Counted from the first letter of the stretch, positions 46,327 through 55,093 are shown. The stretch: DNA of 64,000 nt from Microlunatus flavus (GCF_900110855.1 NZ_FOFA01000004.1:124001-188000), one strand, 5' to 3'. The notes: generated by a model not told the origin, from the letters alone. Program-made: numbers and translations.

Positions 46327-47400
46327 ATGCCTGCCCACCACCACCCACGACCCGTACGCCGCCACCTCGTCGGTGCCGTCGTCCTCGGCTCCGCCGCGCT
46401 GCTCGCCGTGAGCGGCTGCACGAACAACACCCCGGCGCCCGCCCCCGCACCGGCACAGAGCTCCGGCGCCGGTGCCGGGTCCGGCTCGAGCAACGACGCC
46501 GCCGGCCAGAAGGTCACCATCGGCTTCTCGGCGCCGGCGGCCGACCACGGCTGGATCGCCTCGATCACCGACCAGGCCAAGGCGACCGCGACGGCCAACA
46601 GCGACATCGACCTCAAGGTCGCGGCCGGCACCAACGACGTCAACCAGCAGATCAGCCAGGTCGAAACCTTCATCAACGACAAGGTCGACGCCATCGTGAT
46701 CCTGCCCTTCGACGGGGCGGCGCTGACGACGGTGGCCAAGAAGGCCATGGACGCGGGCATCCCCGTGGTGAATGTCGACCGCGAGTTCAGCGACCCGAAC
46801 GCCGCCCGCGTCACCGTGCTCGGCGACAACTACGGCATGGGCGTCTCGGCCGGGCAGTACATCTGCGACCAGCTGCAGGGCAAGTCCGACGCCGTGGTCG
46901 CCGAGATCGCCGGCATCGACTCGCTGCCGCTGACCCAGGACCGCAGCAAAGGCTTCAAGGACGCGCTCGCCAAGTGCGGCCAGGACGTCGACAACCGGGT
47001 CGCCGCCGACTTCACCGTCGAGGGCGGGGAGAAGGCGACCTCGAACCTGCTCCAGGCCGCGCCCAAGATCGACGCGATCTGGAACCACGACGACGACCAG
47101 GGCGTCGGCGTCCTCGCCGCGATCAAGAACGCCAACCGCAGCGAGTTCTTCATGGTCGGCGGCGCCGGTTCGGCGAACGCCATGCGCGAGATCCAGAGCG
47201 GCAACGGCGTCCTGAAGGCGACCGTGATCTACCCGTCGACGCAGGGCGCCGACGGCGTCAAGCTCGCCCGCCTGCTCGTGCAGAAGAAGGGCCTGTCCGA
47301 CATCCAGGAGGTCGAGGTGCCGCGCAAGGTCCAGCTGTACGCGCCCGTCGTCACCAAGGACAACGTCGACCAGTACCTGGGGACGGCCTTCGAGTCCTGA
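46327..47400 (+). CDS. Sugar ABC transporter substrate-binding lipoprotein
   Basis: A 357-residue Peripla_BP_4-type lipoprotein. The signal (GAVVLGSAALLAVSGC) has a lipobox Cys near residue 31, then a Pro/Ala/Ser/Gly linker, then the binding domain beginning KVTIGFSAPAADHGWIASITDQA. Sugar-contact signatures include VDAIVILPFDGAALTTVAKKAMDAGIPVVNVDREF and AIWNHDDDQGVGVLAAI. The pattern resembles ribose/inositol/galactose binders, so the ligand could be an inositol or an aldose. ATG 46327 with AAGGGAG upstream. A hairpin follows and may reduce read-through to the isomerase gene. Confidence 0.93.
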   Translation: MPAHHHPRPVRRHLVGAVVLGSAALLAVSGCTNNTPAPAPAPAQSSGAGAGSGSSNDAAGQKVTIGFSAPAADHGWIASITDQAKATATANSDIDLKVAAGTNDVNQQISQVETFINDKVDAIVILPFDGAALTTVAKKAMDAGIPVVNVDREFSDPNAARVTVLGDNYGMGVSAGQYICDQLQGKSDAVVAEIAGIDSLPLTQDRSKGFKDALAKCGQDVDNRVAADFTVEGGEKATSNLLQAAPKIDAIWNHDDDQGVGVLAAIKNANRSEFFMVGGAGSANAMREIQSGNGVLKATVIYPSTQGADGVKLARLLVQKKGLSDIQEVEVPRKVQLYAPVVTKDNVDQYLGTAFES

Positions 47401-47408
47401 CCGACCCC

Positions 47409-47435
47409 GCGCCCGGCCGCCGAGCGGCCGGGCGC
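47409..47435 (+). terminator. Intra-operon hairpin after the binding-protein gene
   Basis: Perfect 11-bp stem GCGCCCGGCCG/CGGCCGGGCGC with a 5-nt loop, 8 nt past the stop at 47400. Such hairpins often set the higher abundance of the binding protein over downstream genes. Confidence 0.6.
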
Positions 47436-47526
47436 GAGGCTGGACCCCGTGCACGCACGCGGCACACCCGCACGCCCTCTCGTGAACCGCCCCCACACCC
47501 GCCCGCCGACCCCAGGAGGTCGCCGC

Positions 47527-48534
47527 ATGACCCGTCCGATCACCCTCTTCACCGGCCAGTGGGCCGACCTGCCCTTCGAGGAGGTCTGCCGCCTCGCCTC
47601 CGGCTGGGGCTACGACGGCCTCGAGATCGCCTGCTGGGGCGACCACTTCGACCCCTGGGCCGCGGTCGAGGACGACGCGTACGTCCCCGCCAAGCTCGAG
47701 ACGCTGAAGCGCCACGGGCTGCAGGTGTTCGCGATCAGCAACCACCTCAAGGGCCAGGCCGTCTGCGACGACCCGATCGACGCCCGGCACCGCGACATCC
47801 TCCCCGACCGCATCTGGGGTGACGGCGACGCCGAGGGCGTCCGGCAGCGCGCCGCCGAGGAGATGAAGATGACCGCCCGCGCCGCCCGCAAGCTGGGCGT
47901 GGACGTCGTCGTGGGCTTCACCGGCTCGTCGATCTGGAAGTACGTGGCGATGTTCCCGCCGGCCTCGCAGTCGCTGGTCGACGCGGGCTACGAGGACTTC
48001 GCCAACCGCTGGAACCCGATCCTCGACGTCTTCGACGCCGAGGGCGTCAAGTTCGGCCACGAGGTGCACCCGAGCGAGATCGCGTACGACTACTGGACGA
48101 CGACGCGCGCGCTCGAGGCCGTGGGCCACCGCGAGGCCTTCGGCCTGAACTGGGACCCGAGCCACTTCGTGTGGCAGGACCTCGACCCGGTCGGGTTCCT
48201 GTGGGACTTCAAGGACCGGATCGTCCACGTCGACTGCAAGGACGCCAAGCTCCAGGTCGGCAACGGCCGCAACGGCCGCATGGGCTCGCACCTGGCGTGG
48301 GCCGACCCGCGGCGCGGCTGGGACTTCGTCTCCACCGGCCACGGCGACGTGCCGTGGGAGCGCTGCTTCCGGATGCTCAACACGATCGGCTACGAGGGCC
48401 CGATCTCGGTGGAGTGGGAGGACGCGGGCATGGACCGCCTCGTCGGCGCGCCCGAGGCGCTCGAGTTCGTCCGCAAGCTCGCCTTCGACGCCCCCGAGGC
48501 CGCCTTCGACGCGGCCTTCAGCACCCAGGGCTGA
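47527..48534 (+). CDS. Sugar phosphate isomerase/epimerase family protein (TIM barrel)
   Basis: A 335-residue AP-endonuclease-2-superfamily TIM barrel. Metal-ligand regions: [15 protein letters not shown] (Glu), [13 protein letters not shown] (Asp/His), [13 protein letters not shown] (His/Asp) and [12 protein letters not shown] (Glu). The IolE/IolI and sugar-isomerase branches of this family convert cyclitols or keto sugars. Placement after a CUT2 uptake system suggests that it works on the imported sugar, but the reaction is not assigned. ATG 47527 has AGGAGGT 7 nt upstream. Confidence 0.88.
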   Translation: MTRPITLFTGQWADLPFEEVCRLASGWGYDGLEIACWGDHFDPWAAVEDDAYVPAKLETLKRHGLQVFAISNHLKGQAVCDDPIDARHRDILPDRIWGDGDAEGVRQRAAEEMKMTARAARKLGVDVVVGFTGSSIWKYVAMFPPASQSLVDAGYEDFANRWNPILDVFDAEGVKFGHEVHPSEIAYDYWTTTRALEAVGHREAFGLNWDPSHFVWQDLDPVGFLWDFKDRIVHVDCKDAKLQVGNGRNGRMGSHLAWADPRRGWDFVSTGHGDVPWERCFRMLNTIGYEGPISVEWEDAGMDRLVGAPEALEFVRKLAFDAPEAAFDAAFSTQG

Positions 48535-48560
48535 CCCGTCCCCGAGCCGACCACCTCCGC

Positions 48561-48598
48561 CGACGACCCGGTCCCCGCCCACGGGGACCGGGTCGTCG
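48561..48598 (+). terminator. Hairpin terminator of the sugar operon
   Basis: A perfect 17-bp stem, CGACGACCCGGTCCCCG and its complement with the 4-nt loop CCCA, begins 27 nt past the isomerase stop. It also lies in the same frame that leads into the acVLRF1 gene. Confidence 0.8.
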
Positions 48599-48690
48599 CC
48601 GTCCCGCCCGAGCGCCTGGCCGGGTGGTGGGAGCGGTTCGAGGCGCGCCACGGGCCGACCACGGCTACAGCGACGTCGACGGAGGTCACG

Positions 48691-49209
48691 TTGACCGCGC
48701 CGGACGGTGCCGTCGCCGTCCTCGAGGTCCCCTTTCCGCCGCTGCCGCCAGGCGCCGGACCCGGAGCCGTCGTCGACCACGCGCTGCGCGACCGGACGAT
48801 CGGCGCGGTTCTCGTCCGGCGCGGCGGGTACGCGGTCGGCCGCTTCGACGGCCGGCGCCTGGTCGCCTCGAAGGTCGGCAGCGCCTACGTCCAGGGCCGC
48901 ACCAAGGCGGGTGGCTGGTCGCAGCAGCGCTACGCGCGCCGACGCGCCAACCAGGCCACGCAGGCGTACGGCGAGGCCGCCGACGTGGTCGTCACCCTCC
49001 TGCTGCCGCACGTGCGCGACCTCGAGGCCGTGGTCGGGGGTGGCGACGACGCGGGCGTGCAGGCGGTCCTCGCCGACCAGCGGCTGGCTCCACTGCGTCC
49101 CCTCCTGGCGCCGCGGGTGCTGCCCACGGCCGACCCGCGGCTGCGCGTGCTCGAGGCCTTCGGCGACCAGCTGCGCGAGGTCCGCGTCAGGCTGAACGCC
49201 CTCGCCTGA
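48691..49209 (+). CDS. acVLRF1-family peptidyl-tRNA hydrolase, start uncertain
   Basis: A 172-residue (as annotated) ribosome-rescue factor of the actinobacterial Vms1-like release factor 1 family, which releases stalled peptidyl-tRNA from large subunits. The diagnostic region is VASKVGSAYVQGRTKAGGWSQQRYARRRANQA, the GGxSQ-like catalytic loop with a basic helix. TTG 48691 is the first standard start and has GGAGGT 4 nt upstream. However, the frame is open back to 48535 and encodes VVAVPPERLAGWWERFEARHG at 48592-48654, which looks like the conserved N-terminus of the family. No ATG, GTG or TTG precedes that segment, so either a CTG (48616) or another codon is used, or the N-terminal part is lost. 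Confidence 0.75.
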   Translation: MTAPDGAVAVLEVPFPPLPPGAGPGAVVDHALRDRTIGAVLVRRGGYAVGRFDGRRLVASKVGSAYVQGRTKAGGWSQQRYARRRANQATQAYGEAADVVVTLLLPHVRDLEAVVGGGDDAGVQAVLADQRLAPLRPLLAPRVLPTADPRLRVLEAFGDQLREVRVRLNALA

Positions 49210-49319
49210 CCCGCCTCAGGCGCTGCCGCGCTGCCCCTGCGCTCCCCCTCCTCCACGGACGTCTGCAGTGGTGGCGCCGCGGCGCCCGAGCGCGTCGACG
49301 GCGCCGGAACCGCCGCGGC

Positions 49320-50726
49320 TCAGGGCGACGGGACCAGAAGGGATGCGACCGCCTCCCGGCTCGTGACGCCCGGGAGCTGGAGGGTGAACTCGGCGCCGCC
49401 CTCGGCCGAGCGGCCGGCGTGGACGCTGCCGCCGATCTCGTCCATCGTCTTGGCGACGATCGCCAGGCCGAGCCCGGTGCCCTTGGTCTTGCGACCCGAC
49501 TCGCCGCGGAAGAAACGGTCGAACACGTAGGGCAGGTCGGCGTCGGGGATCCCGGGGCCGGCGTCGGACACCCGCAGCCGGTTGCCCTCGAGGCGCACCC
49601 GGACGGTCGACCCGGGCGGGCTCCACTTCACCGCGTTGTCGAGGAGGTTGGTCACCGCCCGGCGCAGCGAGTCGGCGTTGGCGACGACGAAGAACGGCTG
49701 GAGCTCGACGTCGAAACTGACCCCCTGGGCCCGTCGTTGGACCCGTTCCAGCGCGCTGGTCACCACGTCGCGGACGTCGAGCGGGGCGAGGGCCAGGGCC
49801 GAGTCGTCGCGGGCGACGTGCACGAGGTCGCTGATCATCTCGCTGAGCTCACCGAGCTGGCCCTGCACGTCGCCCAGCACCGCCTCCTTCTGCTCGACGC
49901 CGAGCCGGTCCCGCCGGAGGTCGGTGGCGAGCAGGTCGACGTTGGTCCGCAGGCTGGTGAGCGGGGTCCGCAGCTCGTGCCCGGCGTCGGCGACCAGCCG
50001 GGACTGCCGCTCGCGGGCCTTGGTCAGCGAGGCGAGCATCAGGTTGAACGACGCGGCCATCGTCACCAGGTCGCCCTTCGCGTAGCGGACCGAGACGGGC
50101 TGGAAGTCCTGCGTCGCCGTCACGTGCTGCATGGCCTCGGTGAGCTGCCGCATCGGGCGCAGGCCGGAGGCTCCGACGATCACGCCGGCGACCGCCGCGG
50201 CGAGGATGCCCGCCAGGCAGATCCCACCGAGGACGAGGCGTTGCACCTCGAGGACCTGGAGCACGGGTTCGAGGGAGCGCCCGACCAGCAGCGCGTACCC
50301 GGTGCCCGCGAGCGGGACGGCCACCACGACGTACCGGTGGCCGTCGGAGATCCGGCCCGACCGGCGGAGCGTCGAGGCGTCGGGATTCGTGGCCGCGAGG
50401 TCCCTCGTCTCGACGACGAGCTGACGCGCCTCGCCGGGGATGCCCAGCACCCGGCCCTGCCCGTCGACCGCCTCGACCACCACCATCCCGGCCTGGCGCA
50501 GGTCGGCGGACAGCGTGCCGGTGGTCGCGATGCTGCGGGCGGCCGGTCCGGAGAGGTCCTGCGCGATCGAGGCGGCCACCTCCTGCGAGGCGTTGACGAG
50601 CGAGGCCCGCAGGGCGAAGTACCCCACGCCGCTGCAGAGGACGACGGTCAGCGCCACGGCCACGGTGGTCAGCAGCGACACCCGCCGTTGCAGGGGGTGG
50701 TCCCACAAGAAGCGCAGCGTCTTCAT
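49320..50726 (-). CDS. Sensor histidine kinase (MprB-like), no adjacent response regulator
   Basis: A 468-residue membrane kinase. TM1 (about residues 18-38) and TM2 (about 170-200, LVLGGICLAGILAAAVAGVIVG) bracket a ~135-residue extracellular sensor. After a HAMP linker, the H-box is DAGHELRTPLTSL, and the HATPase has N-box VTNLLDNAVKWSPPGSTVRV, G1 VSDAGPGIPDADLPYVFDRFFRG and G2 GTGLGLAIVAKTMDE. Organisation matches the actinobacterial MprB group. No response-regulator gene is in the neighbourhood, so it is an orphan here. ATG 50726 has GGGAGG about 8 nt upstream. Confidence 0.93.
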   Translation of the reverse strand: MKTLRFLWDHPLQRRVSLLTTVAVALTVVLCSGVGYFALRASLVNASQEVAASIAQDLSGPAARSIATTGTLSADLRQAGMVVVEAVDGQGRVLGIPGEARQLVVETRDLAATNPDASTLRRSGRISDGHRYVVVAVPLAGTGYALLVGRSLEPVLQVLEVQRLVLGGICLAGILAAAVAGVIVGASGLRPMRQLTEAMQHVTATQDFQPVSVRYAKGDLVTMAASFNLMLASLTKARERQSRLVADAGHELRTPLTSLRTNVDLLATDLRRDRLGVEQKEAVLGDVQGQLGELSEMISDLVHVARDDSALALAPLDVRDVVTSALERVQRRAQGVSFDVELQPFFVVANADSLRRAVTNLLDNAVKWSPPGSTVRVRLEGNRLRVSDAGPGIPDADLPYVFDRFFRGESGRKTKGTGLGLAIVAKTMDEIGGSVHAGRSAEGGAEFTLQLPGVTSREAVASLLVPSP

Positions 50727-50979
50727 CCGTCGACCTCCCGTAGGAACCCCGAGCGGGGCACCAGGGCGTCGCTCGAGCCAATAACTTCCGGCTCACCATA
50801 AGCGCCGGGGAAGCGCTCCGGTAGAGATCCTCAGGTTCCCACGCTCGACCGCGACAAGAGCGGCCGGGCTCCCCTCGCGGACCAGCGCCGCCGTCCTCGG
50901 GGGCCCACGCTCCTGGCCGAAGCCTTCCGGGCGGCGTTCGCCTGCAGAGGACGTCGGGAATGGATCGGGCCCGACCAAC

Positions 50980-51000
50980 CTTGAGTCGATGTCGCTCAAG
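50980..51000 (+). promoter_or_regulatory. HAIR operator (HspR-type) upstream of lon
   Basis: CTTGAGT-N7-GCTCAAG fits the HspR-associated inverted repeat consensus CTTGAGT-N7-ACTCAAG with a single mismatch in the right arm. It lies 33 nt before the lon ATG. Streptomyces lon is a known HspR target. Confidence 0.75.
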
Positions 51001-51033
51001 CAGACCGGGCGACCCGAACGGAGGCTTGACCCG

Positions 51034-53415
51034 ATGACGACCACCGAACTCCCCATCCTGTTCCTGAACGACCTCGTCGTCCTCCCCGGCATGGTCGTGC
51101 CGGTCGAGCTCGACCACGCCGCGCGTGCCGCGATCGACGCCGCCCGCGCGCACAGCGACGACACCCTGCTCGTCGCCCCCCGCCTGAACGACCGCTACGC
51201 CTCGTACGGCGTGGTCGCCTCGATCGTCCAGCTCGGCCGCCTGCAGAACGGCGACCCGGCCGCGGTCCTCAAGGCCGACCGCCGCGTGCGCATCGGCTCC
51301 GGCGTGTCCGGGCCCGGCACCGCGCTGTGGATCGAGGCGGAGGAGCTCGACCCGACCTTCGAGACCGACGAGATCCGTGAGCTCGCCGAGGAGTACCGCC
51401 ACCTGCTGGTGGCGACCCTGCAGCGCCGCGACGCCTGGCAGGTCATCGACACCGTCAACAAGGTGACCGACCCGAGCGGCCTCGCCGACCTCGCCGGCTA
51501 CGCCTCGTGGCTGTCCGACGAGCAGAAGCGTGAGCTCCTCGAGACCCCGTACGTCGCCGACCGGCTCCGCGTCCTCGTCGAGTGGGTGAAGAACCACCTC
51601 GCCGAGACCGAGGTGAACGACAAGATCGCCGACGACGTCCGCGAGGGCATGGAGAAGAGCCAGCGCGAGTTCCTGCTGCGCCAGCAGCTCAACGCCATCC
51701 GCAAGGAGCTCGGCGAGGACGAGCCCGAGGGGGCCGAGGACTACCGCGGTCGCGTCGAGGCCGCCGACCTGCCCGACGAGGTCCGCAAGGCCGCGCTGCG
51801 CGAGGTGGGCAAGCTCGAGCGCGCCAGCGACCAGAGCCCCGAGTCCGGCTGGATCCGCACCTGGCTCGACACGGTGCTCGACCTGCCGTGGTCGACCAAG
51901 ACCGACGACTCGACCGACATCGCCGGGGCCCGCGCGGTGCTGGACGCCGACCACCACGGCCTCGAGGACGTCAAGGACCGCATCGTCGAGTACCTCGCGG
52001 TGCGCGCCCGTCGCTCGCAGCGCGGGCTGGAGCTCGTGGGCGGACGCGGCTCGGGTGCCGTCATGGTGCTCGCCGGTCCTCCCGGGGTCGGCAAGACGTC
52101 CCTCGGCGAGTCCGTGGCGCGCGCGCTCGGACGCAAGTTCGTCCGCGTCGCCCTCGGCGGCGTGCGGGACGAGGCCGAGATCCGGGGCCACCGCCGCACG
52201 TACGTGGGCGCCCTGCCGGGCCGCATCGTCCGCGCGATCAGCGAGGCGGGCTCGATGAACCCTGTCGTGCTGCTCGACGAGATCGACAAGGTCGGCTCCG
52301 ACTACCGGGGCGACCCCTCCTCGGCGCTGCTCGAGGTGCTCGACCCGGCGCAGAACCACACGTTCCGCGACCACTACCTCGAGGTCGACCTCGACCTGTC
52401 CGACGTGCTCTTCCTCGCGACGGCCAACGTCGTGGAGAACATCCCCCAGCCGCTGCTGGACCGGATGGAGCTCGTCACCCTCGACGGCTACACCGAGACC
52501 GACAAGGTCGCCATCGCCCGCGAGTACCTGCTGCCCCGGCAGCTCGAGCGGGCGGCGCTGACGGCCGACGAGGTCCAGGTCGACGACGAGGCCCTGCGCG
52601 AGATCGCGGCCGACTACACGCACGAGCCCGGCGTCCGCCAGCTCGAGCGGCTGCTGGCCAAGGCGCTGCGCAAGGCGACCACCCGGCTCGCCCAGCAGGG
52701 TGAGCAGGAGGGCGACCAGGAGGGCGACGGGGGCAGCGCCCGTACGCCGCTGGTGATCACCAAGGCCAACCTGCGCGAGTTCCTCGGACGGCCGCGGTTC
52801 ACCCCGGAGGCGCACGAGCGGACCTCGGTGCCGGGCGTGGCCACCGGCCTCGCCGTCACCGGGATGGGCGGCGACACGCTGTTCATCGAGGCGAGCGTCC
52901 TGCCGGCGACCGAGGGGCACGGCGGCGGGCTGACCCTGACCGGTCAGCTGGGTGACGTGATGAAGGAGTCGGCGCACATCGCCCTCTCCTACGTCCGGGC
53001 CCACGCCGCGCAGCTCGGGATCACCGACCCGAGCGTGCTCGACCGGCCGATCCACGTGCACGTCCCGGCCGGCGCCGTCCCCAAAGACGGACCGTCGGCG
53101 GGCGTCACCATGGTGACCGCGCTGACCTCGATGGCCACCGGGCGACCGGTGCGCGGCGAGGTGGGCATGACCGGCGAGGTCACCCTCAACGGTCGGGTCC
53201 TGCCGATCGGCGGGCTCAAGCAGAAGCTGCTCGCCGCCCAGCGGGCCGGCCTCACGACCGTGTTCGTCCCGCAGCGCAACGCCCCGGACCTCGACGAGGT
53301 CCCGAGCGAGGTCACCGACGCCGTCGAGGTCGTCCTGACGACCGACGTGGCCACGCTGGTGACGGCGGCCCTCGAGCCGGTCGCCGCAGCCACGCAGGTC
53401 GCTGACGCGGCCTGA
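51034..53415 (+). CDS. lon: Lon protease (endopeptidase La)
   Basis: A 793-residue ATP-dependent cytosolic protease that removes unfolded and regulatory proteins. The N-terminal substrate-binding domain begins [22 protein letters not shown]; the AAA+ domain has Walker [14 protein letters not shown] (about 348) and Walker [10 protein letters not shown] (about 411); the C-terminal serine-protease domain has the catalytic Ser in [11 protein letters not shown] (about 689) and Lys in [14 protein letters not shown] (about 731). ATG 51034 with CGGAGG upstream is preferred over the in-frame ATG at 50989, which lies inside the HAIR operator. A strong terminator follows. Confidence 0.97.
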   Translation: MTTTELPILFLNDLVVLPGMVVPVELDHAARAAIDAARAHSDDTLLVAPRLNDRYASYGVVASIVQLGRLQNGDPAAVLKADRRVRIGSGVSGPGTALWIEAEELDPTFETDEIRELAEEYRHLLVATLQRRDAWQVIDTVNKVTDPSGLADLAGYASWLSDEQKRELLETPYVADRLRVLVEWVKNHLAETEVNDKIADDVREGMEKSQREFLLRQQLNAIRKELGEDEPEGAEDYRGRVEAADLPDEVRKAALREVGKLERASDQSPESGWIRTWLDTVLDLPWSTKTDDSTDIAGARAVLDADHHGLEDVKDRIVEYLAVRARRSQRGLELVGGRGSGAVMVLAGPPGVGKTSLGESVARALGRKFVRVALGGVRDEAEIRGHRRTYVGALPGRIVRAISEAGSMNPVVLLDEIDKVGSDYRGDPSSALLEVLDPAQNHTFRDHYLEVDLDLSDVLFLATANVVENIPQPLLDRMELVTLDGYTETDKVAIAREYLLPRQLERAALTADEVQVDDEALREIAADYTHEPGVRQLERLLAKALRKATTRLAQQGEQEGDQEGDGGSARTPLVITKANLREFLGRPRFTPEAHERTSVPGVATGLAVTGMGGDTLFIEASVLPATEGHGGGLTLTGQLGDVMKESAHIALSYVRAHAAQLGITDPSVLDRPIHVHVPAGAVPKDGPSAGVTMVTALTSMATGRPVRGEVGMTGEVTLNGRVLPIGGLKQKLLAAQRAGLTTVFVPQRNAPDLDEVPSEVTDAVEVVLTTDVATLVTAALEPVAAATQVADAA

Positions 53416-53425
53416 GCCAGAGCGT

Positions 53426-53464
53426 CACGGACCCGGTGCCCCTCCTCGGAGCACCGGGTCCGTG
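53426..53464 (+). terminator. Hairpin terminator of lon
   Basis: Perfect 14-bp stem CACGGACCCGGTGC/GCACCGGGTCCGTG with an 11-nt loop, 11 nt past the stop. Confidence 0.75.
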
Positions 53465-53530
53465 TGCTTGAGCACCGAACAGTTGATGATTTGTTTGTCG
53501 AGTGACTCGCCCGTTAAACGACCACGGTGC

Positions 53531-53579
53531 TAACGTCTTCCTCATCAGCAGGTAGTACGTCGGAGGAACTACCGCGCTT
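53531..53579 (+). promoter_or_regulatory. Promoter and conserved 33-nt leader of the first MarR gene
   Basis: A TAACGT -10 (53531-53536) is followed after 10 nt by the element AGCAGGTAGTACGTCGGA... (53547-53579), 32/33 identical to the leader of the second MarR gene at the same distance from its -10. GGTAGT and ACTACC in it can pair as a hairpin. It lies about 140 nt upstream of the coding start, so it is a 5'-UTR element. Confidence 0.6.
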
Positions 53580-53716
53580 TCGATCGTGGACGAGGTCCTG
53601 CGAGCTCCCGTTGGGGGAGAGCTCCAGGGCCCGTTCAGGTCAAGGCCGTCGTCCGACGGACGCCCCCACCGCGTCCCTGCCCTCTCGAGGAGATCCCCAT
53701 CGCCGACGACGTCGCC

Positions 53717-54175
53717 ATGGACGTGGCCGTGCGCAACCTCCGGTCGCTGATCCTCGCCGGGGAGCACTACCGCCAGGCGGTGTCGGTCGCCATCGGGCTG
53801 GGCACGACCGAGAGCCAGGCGCTCTCCTACCTCGCGGTCCACGGCGAGAGCGGCCAGTCGGTCCTCGCCCGCGACCTCGGCCTCACGAGCAGCGCGTCCA
53901 CCGCCCTGGTGGACCGGCTGGAGCGCCAGGGCGTGTGCGAGCGGGTGCGCCACCCGAGGGACCGCCGGCGGCTCATCGTCCGTCTGACCCCCCGGGGCCA
54001 GGCGGTCGTCGACGAGAGCCACCACTGGCTGGCGGCGACCCTGCAGCAGATCGACCCGAGCGAGCTCGAGCAGGTGTCGCACTGGATCGCGTTCCTGGCC
54101 GACGACCTGCGCACCCGGACCTCGGCCCGCGAGGCCGAGGGCTGGAGGGGCGCGACCCACGCGCTGCCCGCCTGA
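53717..54175 (+). CDS. MarR-family transcriptional regulator (copy 1)
   Basis: A 152-residue winged-helix regulator: ILAGEHYRQAVSVAIGLGTTESQALSYLAVHGES (dimer helix and H2), VLARDLGLTSSASTALVDRLERQG (recognition helix), ERVRHPRDRRRLIVRLTPRGQAVVDES (wing). MarR dimers repress efflux or catabolic genes and respond to small ligands; the target here is unknown. About 70% identical to the next gene, of the same length: a tandem duplication. The ATG at 53717 lacks a properly spaced ribosome site; GAGGAG at 53687-53692 instead points, with 6-nt spacing, to an in-frame ATC at 53699, which would add six residues. Confidence 0.9.
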   Translation: MDVAVRNLRSLILAGEHYRQAVSVAIGLGTTESQALSYLAVHGESGQSVLARDLGLTSSASTALVDRLERQGVCERVRHPRDRRRLIVRLTPRGQAVVDESHHWLAATLQQIDPSELEQVSHWIAFLADDLRTRTSAREAEGWRGATHALPA

Positions 54176-54273
54176 GCCTCCTGCGCGGCGCCCGTCGGAC
54201 GCCGAGCCCCGAGAACGCTCGATCGGACGATGATTCGGTCGCCGGGACGTCTTCCGGTCGAGCGGCTTCGTGC

Positions 54274-54322
54274 TAGCGTCACTCGTGAAAGCAGGTAGTA
54301 CGTCGGAGGAACTGCCGCGCTT
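54274..54322 (+). promoter_or_regulatory. Promoter and conserved 33-nt leader of the second MarR gene
   Basis: TAGCGT -10 (54274-54279), 10 nt, then AGCAGGTAGTACGTCGGA... at 54290-54322. The single difference from copy 1 changes ACTACC to ACTGCC, which still pairs with GGTAGT through a G-U pair. Confidence 0.6.
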
Positions 54323-54451
54323 CGACCGAGCACCGGTGGACCGGCTGCCCTCGCGGGGAGCAGGTGGGAGCCGTCTCGGCCGCCTCGCCCGACAGACGTC
54401 CCGACCCGACGTCCCTGCGTCCAGGAGCACGAGATCGATTCCACCCCTGTC

Positions 54452-54910
54452 ATGACGGACGCGGTGCGCAACCTCCGTCAGATGATCCTCGCGGGCGAGC
54501 ACTACCGGCAGGTGATGGCCAACGCCATCGGGCTCGGCACGACCGAGAGCCAGGCGCTGTCCTACCTCGCCGTCCACGGGGAGAGCGGGCAGACCACCCT
54601 GGCCCGCGACCTCGACCTGACCAGCAGCGCCTCGACCGCGTTGGTCGACCGCCTCGAGCGGCAAGGGGTGGCCGCGCGTGTCCGGCACCCCAAGGACCGC
54701 CGTCGCACGATCGTCCGCCTGACCGAGCGGGGCCTGGTCATGATCGGCGAAAGCCACCGGTGGCTGCAGGCGACCCTCGAGCAGCTCGACCCGGACACGC
54801 TCGAGGTGGTGTCGAGAGCCCTGGCCACCATCGCCGGCGACCTGCGCACGCGCACGTCCGCCGAGCACGCCGACGACTGGCACGACGTCACCCGCGCGCT
54901 ACCGGCCTGA
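54452..54910 (+). CDS. MarR-family transcriptional regulator (copy 2)
   Basis: A 152-residue paralogue of the gene at 53717 with the same domain layout: RQMILAGEHYRQVMANAIGLGTTESQALSYLAVHGES, LARDLDLTSSASTALVDRLERQG, RVRHPKDRRRTIVRLTERG. The recognition helix is identical, so both proteins may bind the same operators or form heterodimers. As in copy 1, AGGAG (54423-54427) is spaced 6 nt from an in-frame ATC at 54434, exactly 18 nt before the ATG 54452. Copies diverge most between the wing and the C-terminus. Confidence 0.9.
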   Translation: MTDAVRNLRQMILAGEHYRQVMANAIGLGTTESQALSYLAVHGESGQTTLARDLDLTSSASTALVDRLERQGVAARVRHPKDRRRTIVRLTERGLVMIGESHRWLQATLEQLDPDTLEVVSRALATIAGDLRTRTSAEHADDWHDVTRALPA

Positions 54911-54955
54911 GCCCGCTGTCAGGAACCGGCCACGTCAGGATCAGGACACCGGATT

Positions 54956-54972
54956 CTGAGGATCACCCTCAG
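54956..54972 (+). terminator. Short hairpin after the second MarR gene
   Basis: CTGAGG-atcac-CCTCAG, 6-bp stem, 45 nt past the stop and just before the 6C RNA promoter. Confidence 0.4.
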
Positions 54973-54981
54973 GACGTGCCG

Positions 54982-54987
54982 TAAAGT
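54982..54987 (+). promoter_or_regulatory. -10 box of the 6C RNA gene
   Basis: TAAAGT, about 7 nt before the first base of the predicted RNA near 54994. No clear -35. Confidence 0.45.
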
Positions 54988-54993
54988 AATTCA

Positions 54994-55093
54994 TGGCGGA
55001 CGGGGGTGATGAACCCCCGAGCATCATCCTCGTCCGCCGCACCGAGAAGCCCGTCGCCACCTGAACCCCCGAGCAGGTGGGACGGGCTTCTTG
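54994..55093 (+). ncRNA. 6C small RNA
   Basis: Two hairpins, each with a C-rich loop (AACCCCCGAG): GGCGGAC/GTCCGCC (54995-55001 with 55032-55038) and AAGCCCGTC-CCACCTG / CAGGTGG-GACGGGCTT (55047-55089), followed by CTTCTTG as a terminator tail. This is the hallmark of the actinobacterial 6C RNA, also called B11 in mycobacteria. Those RNAs use the C-rich loops to base-pair with G-rich ribosome sites of target mRNAs. Both loops are intact here. Confidence 0.85.
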
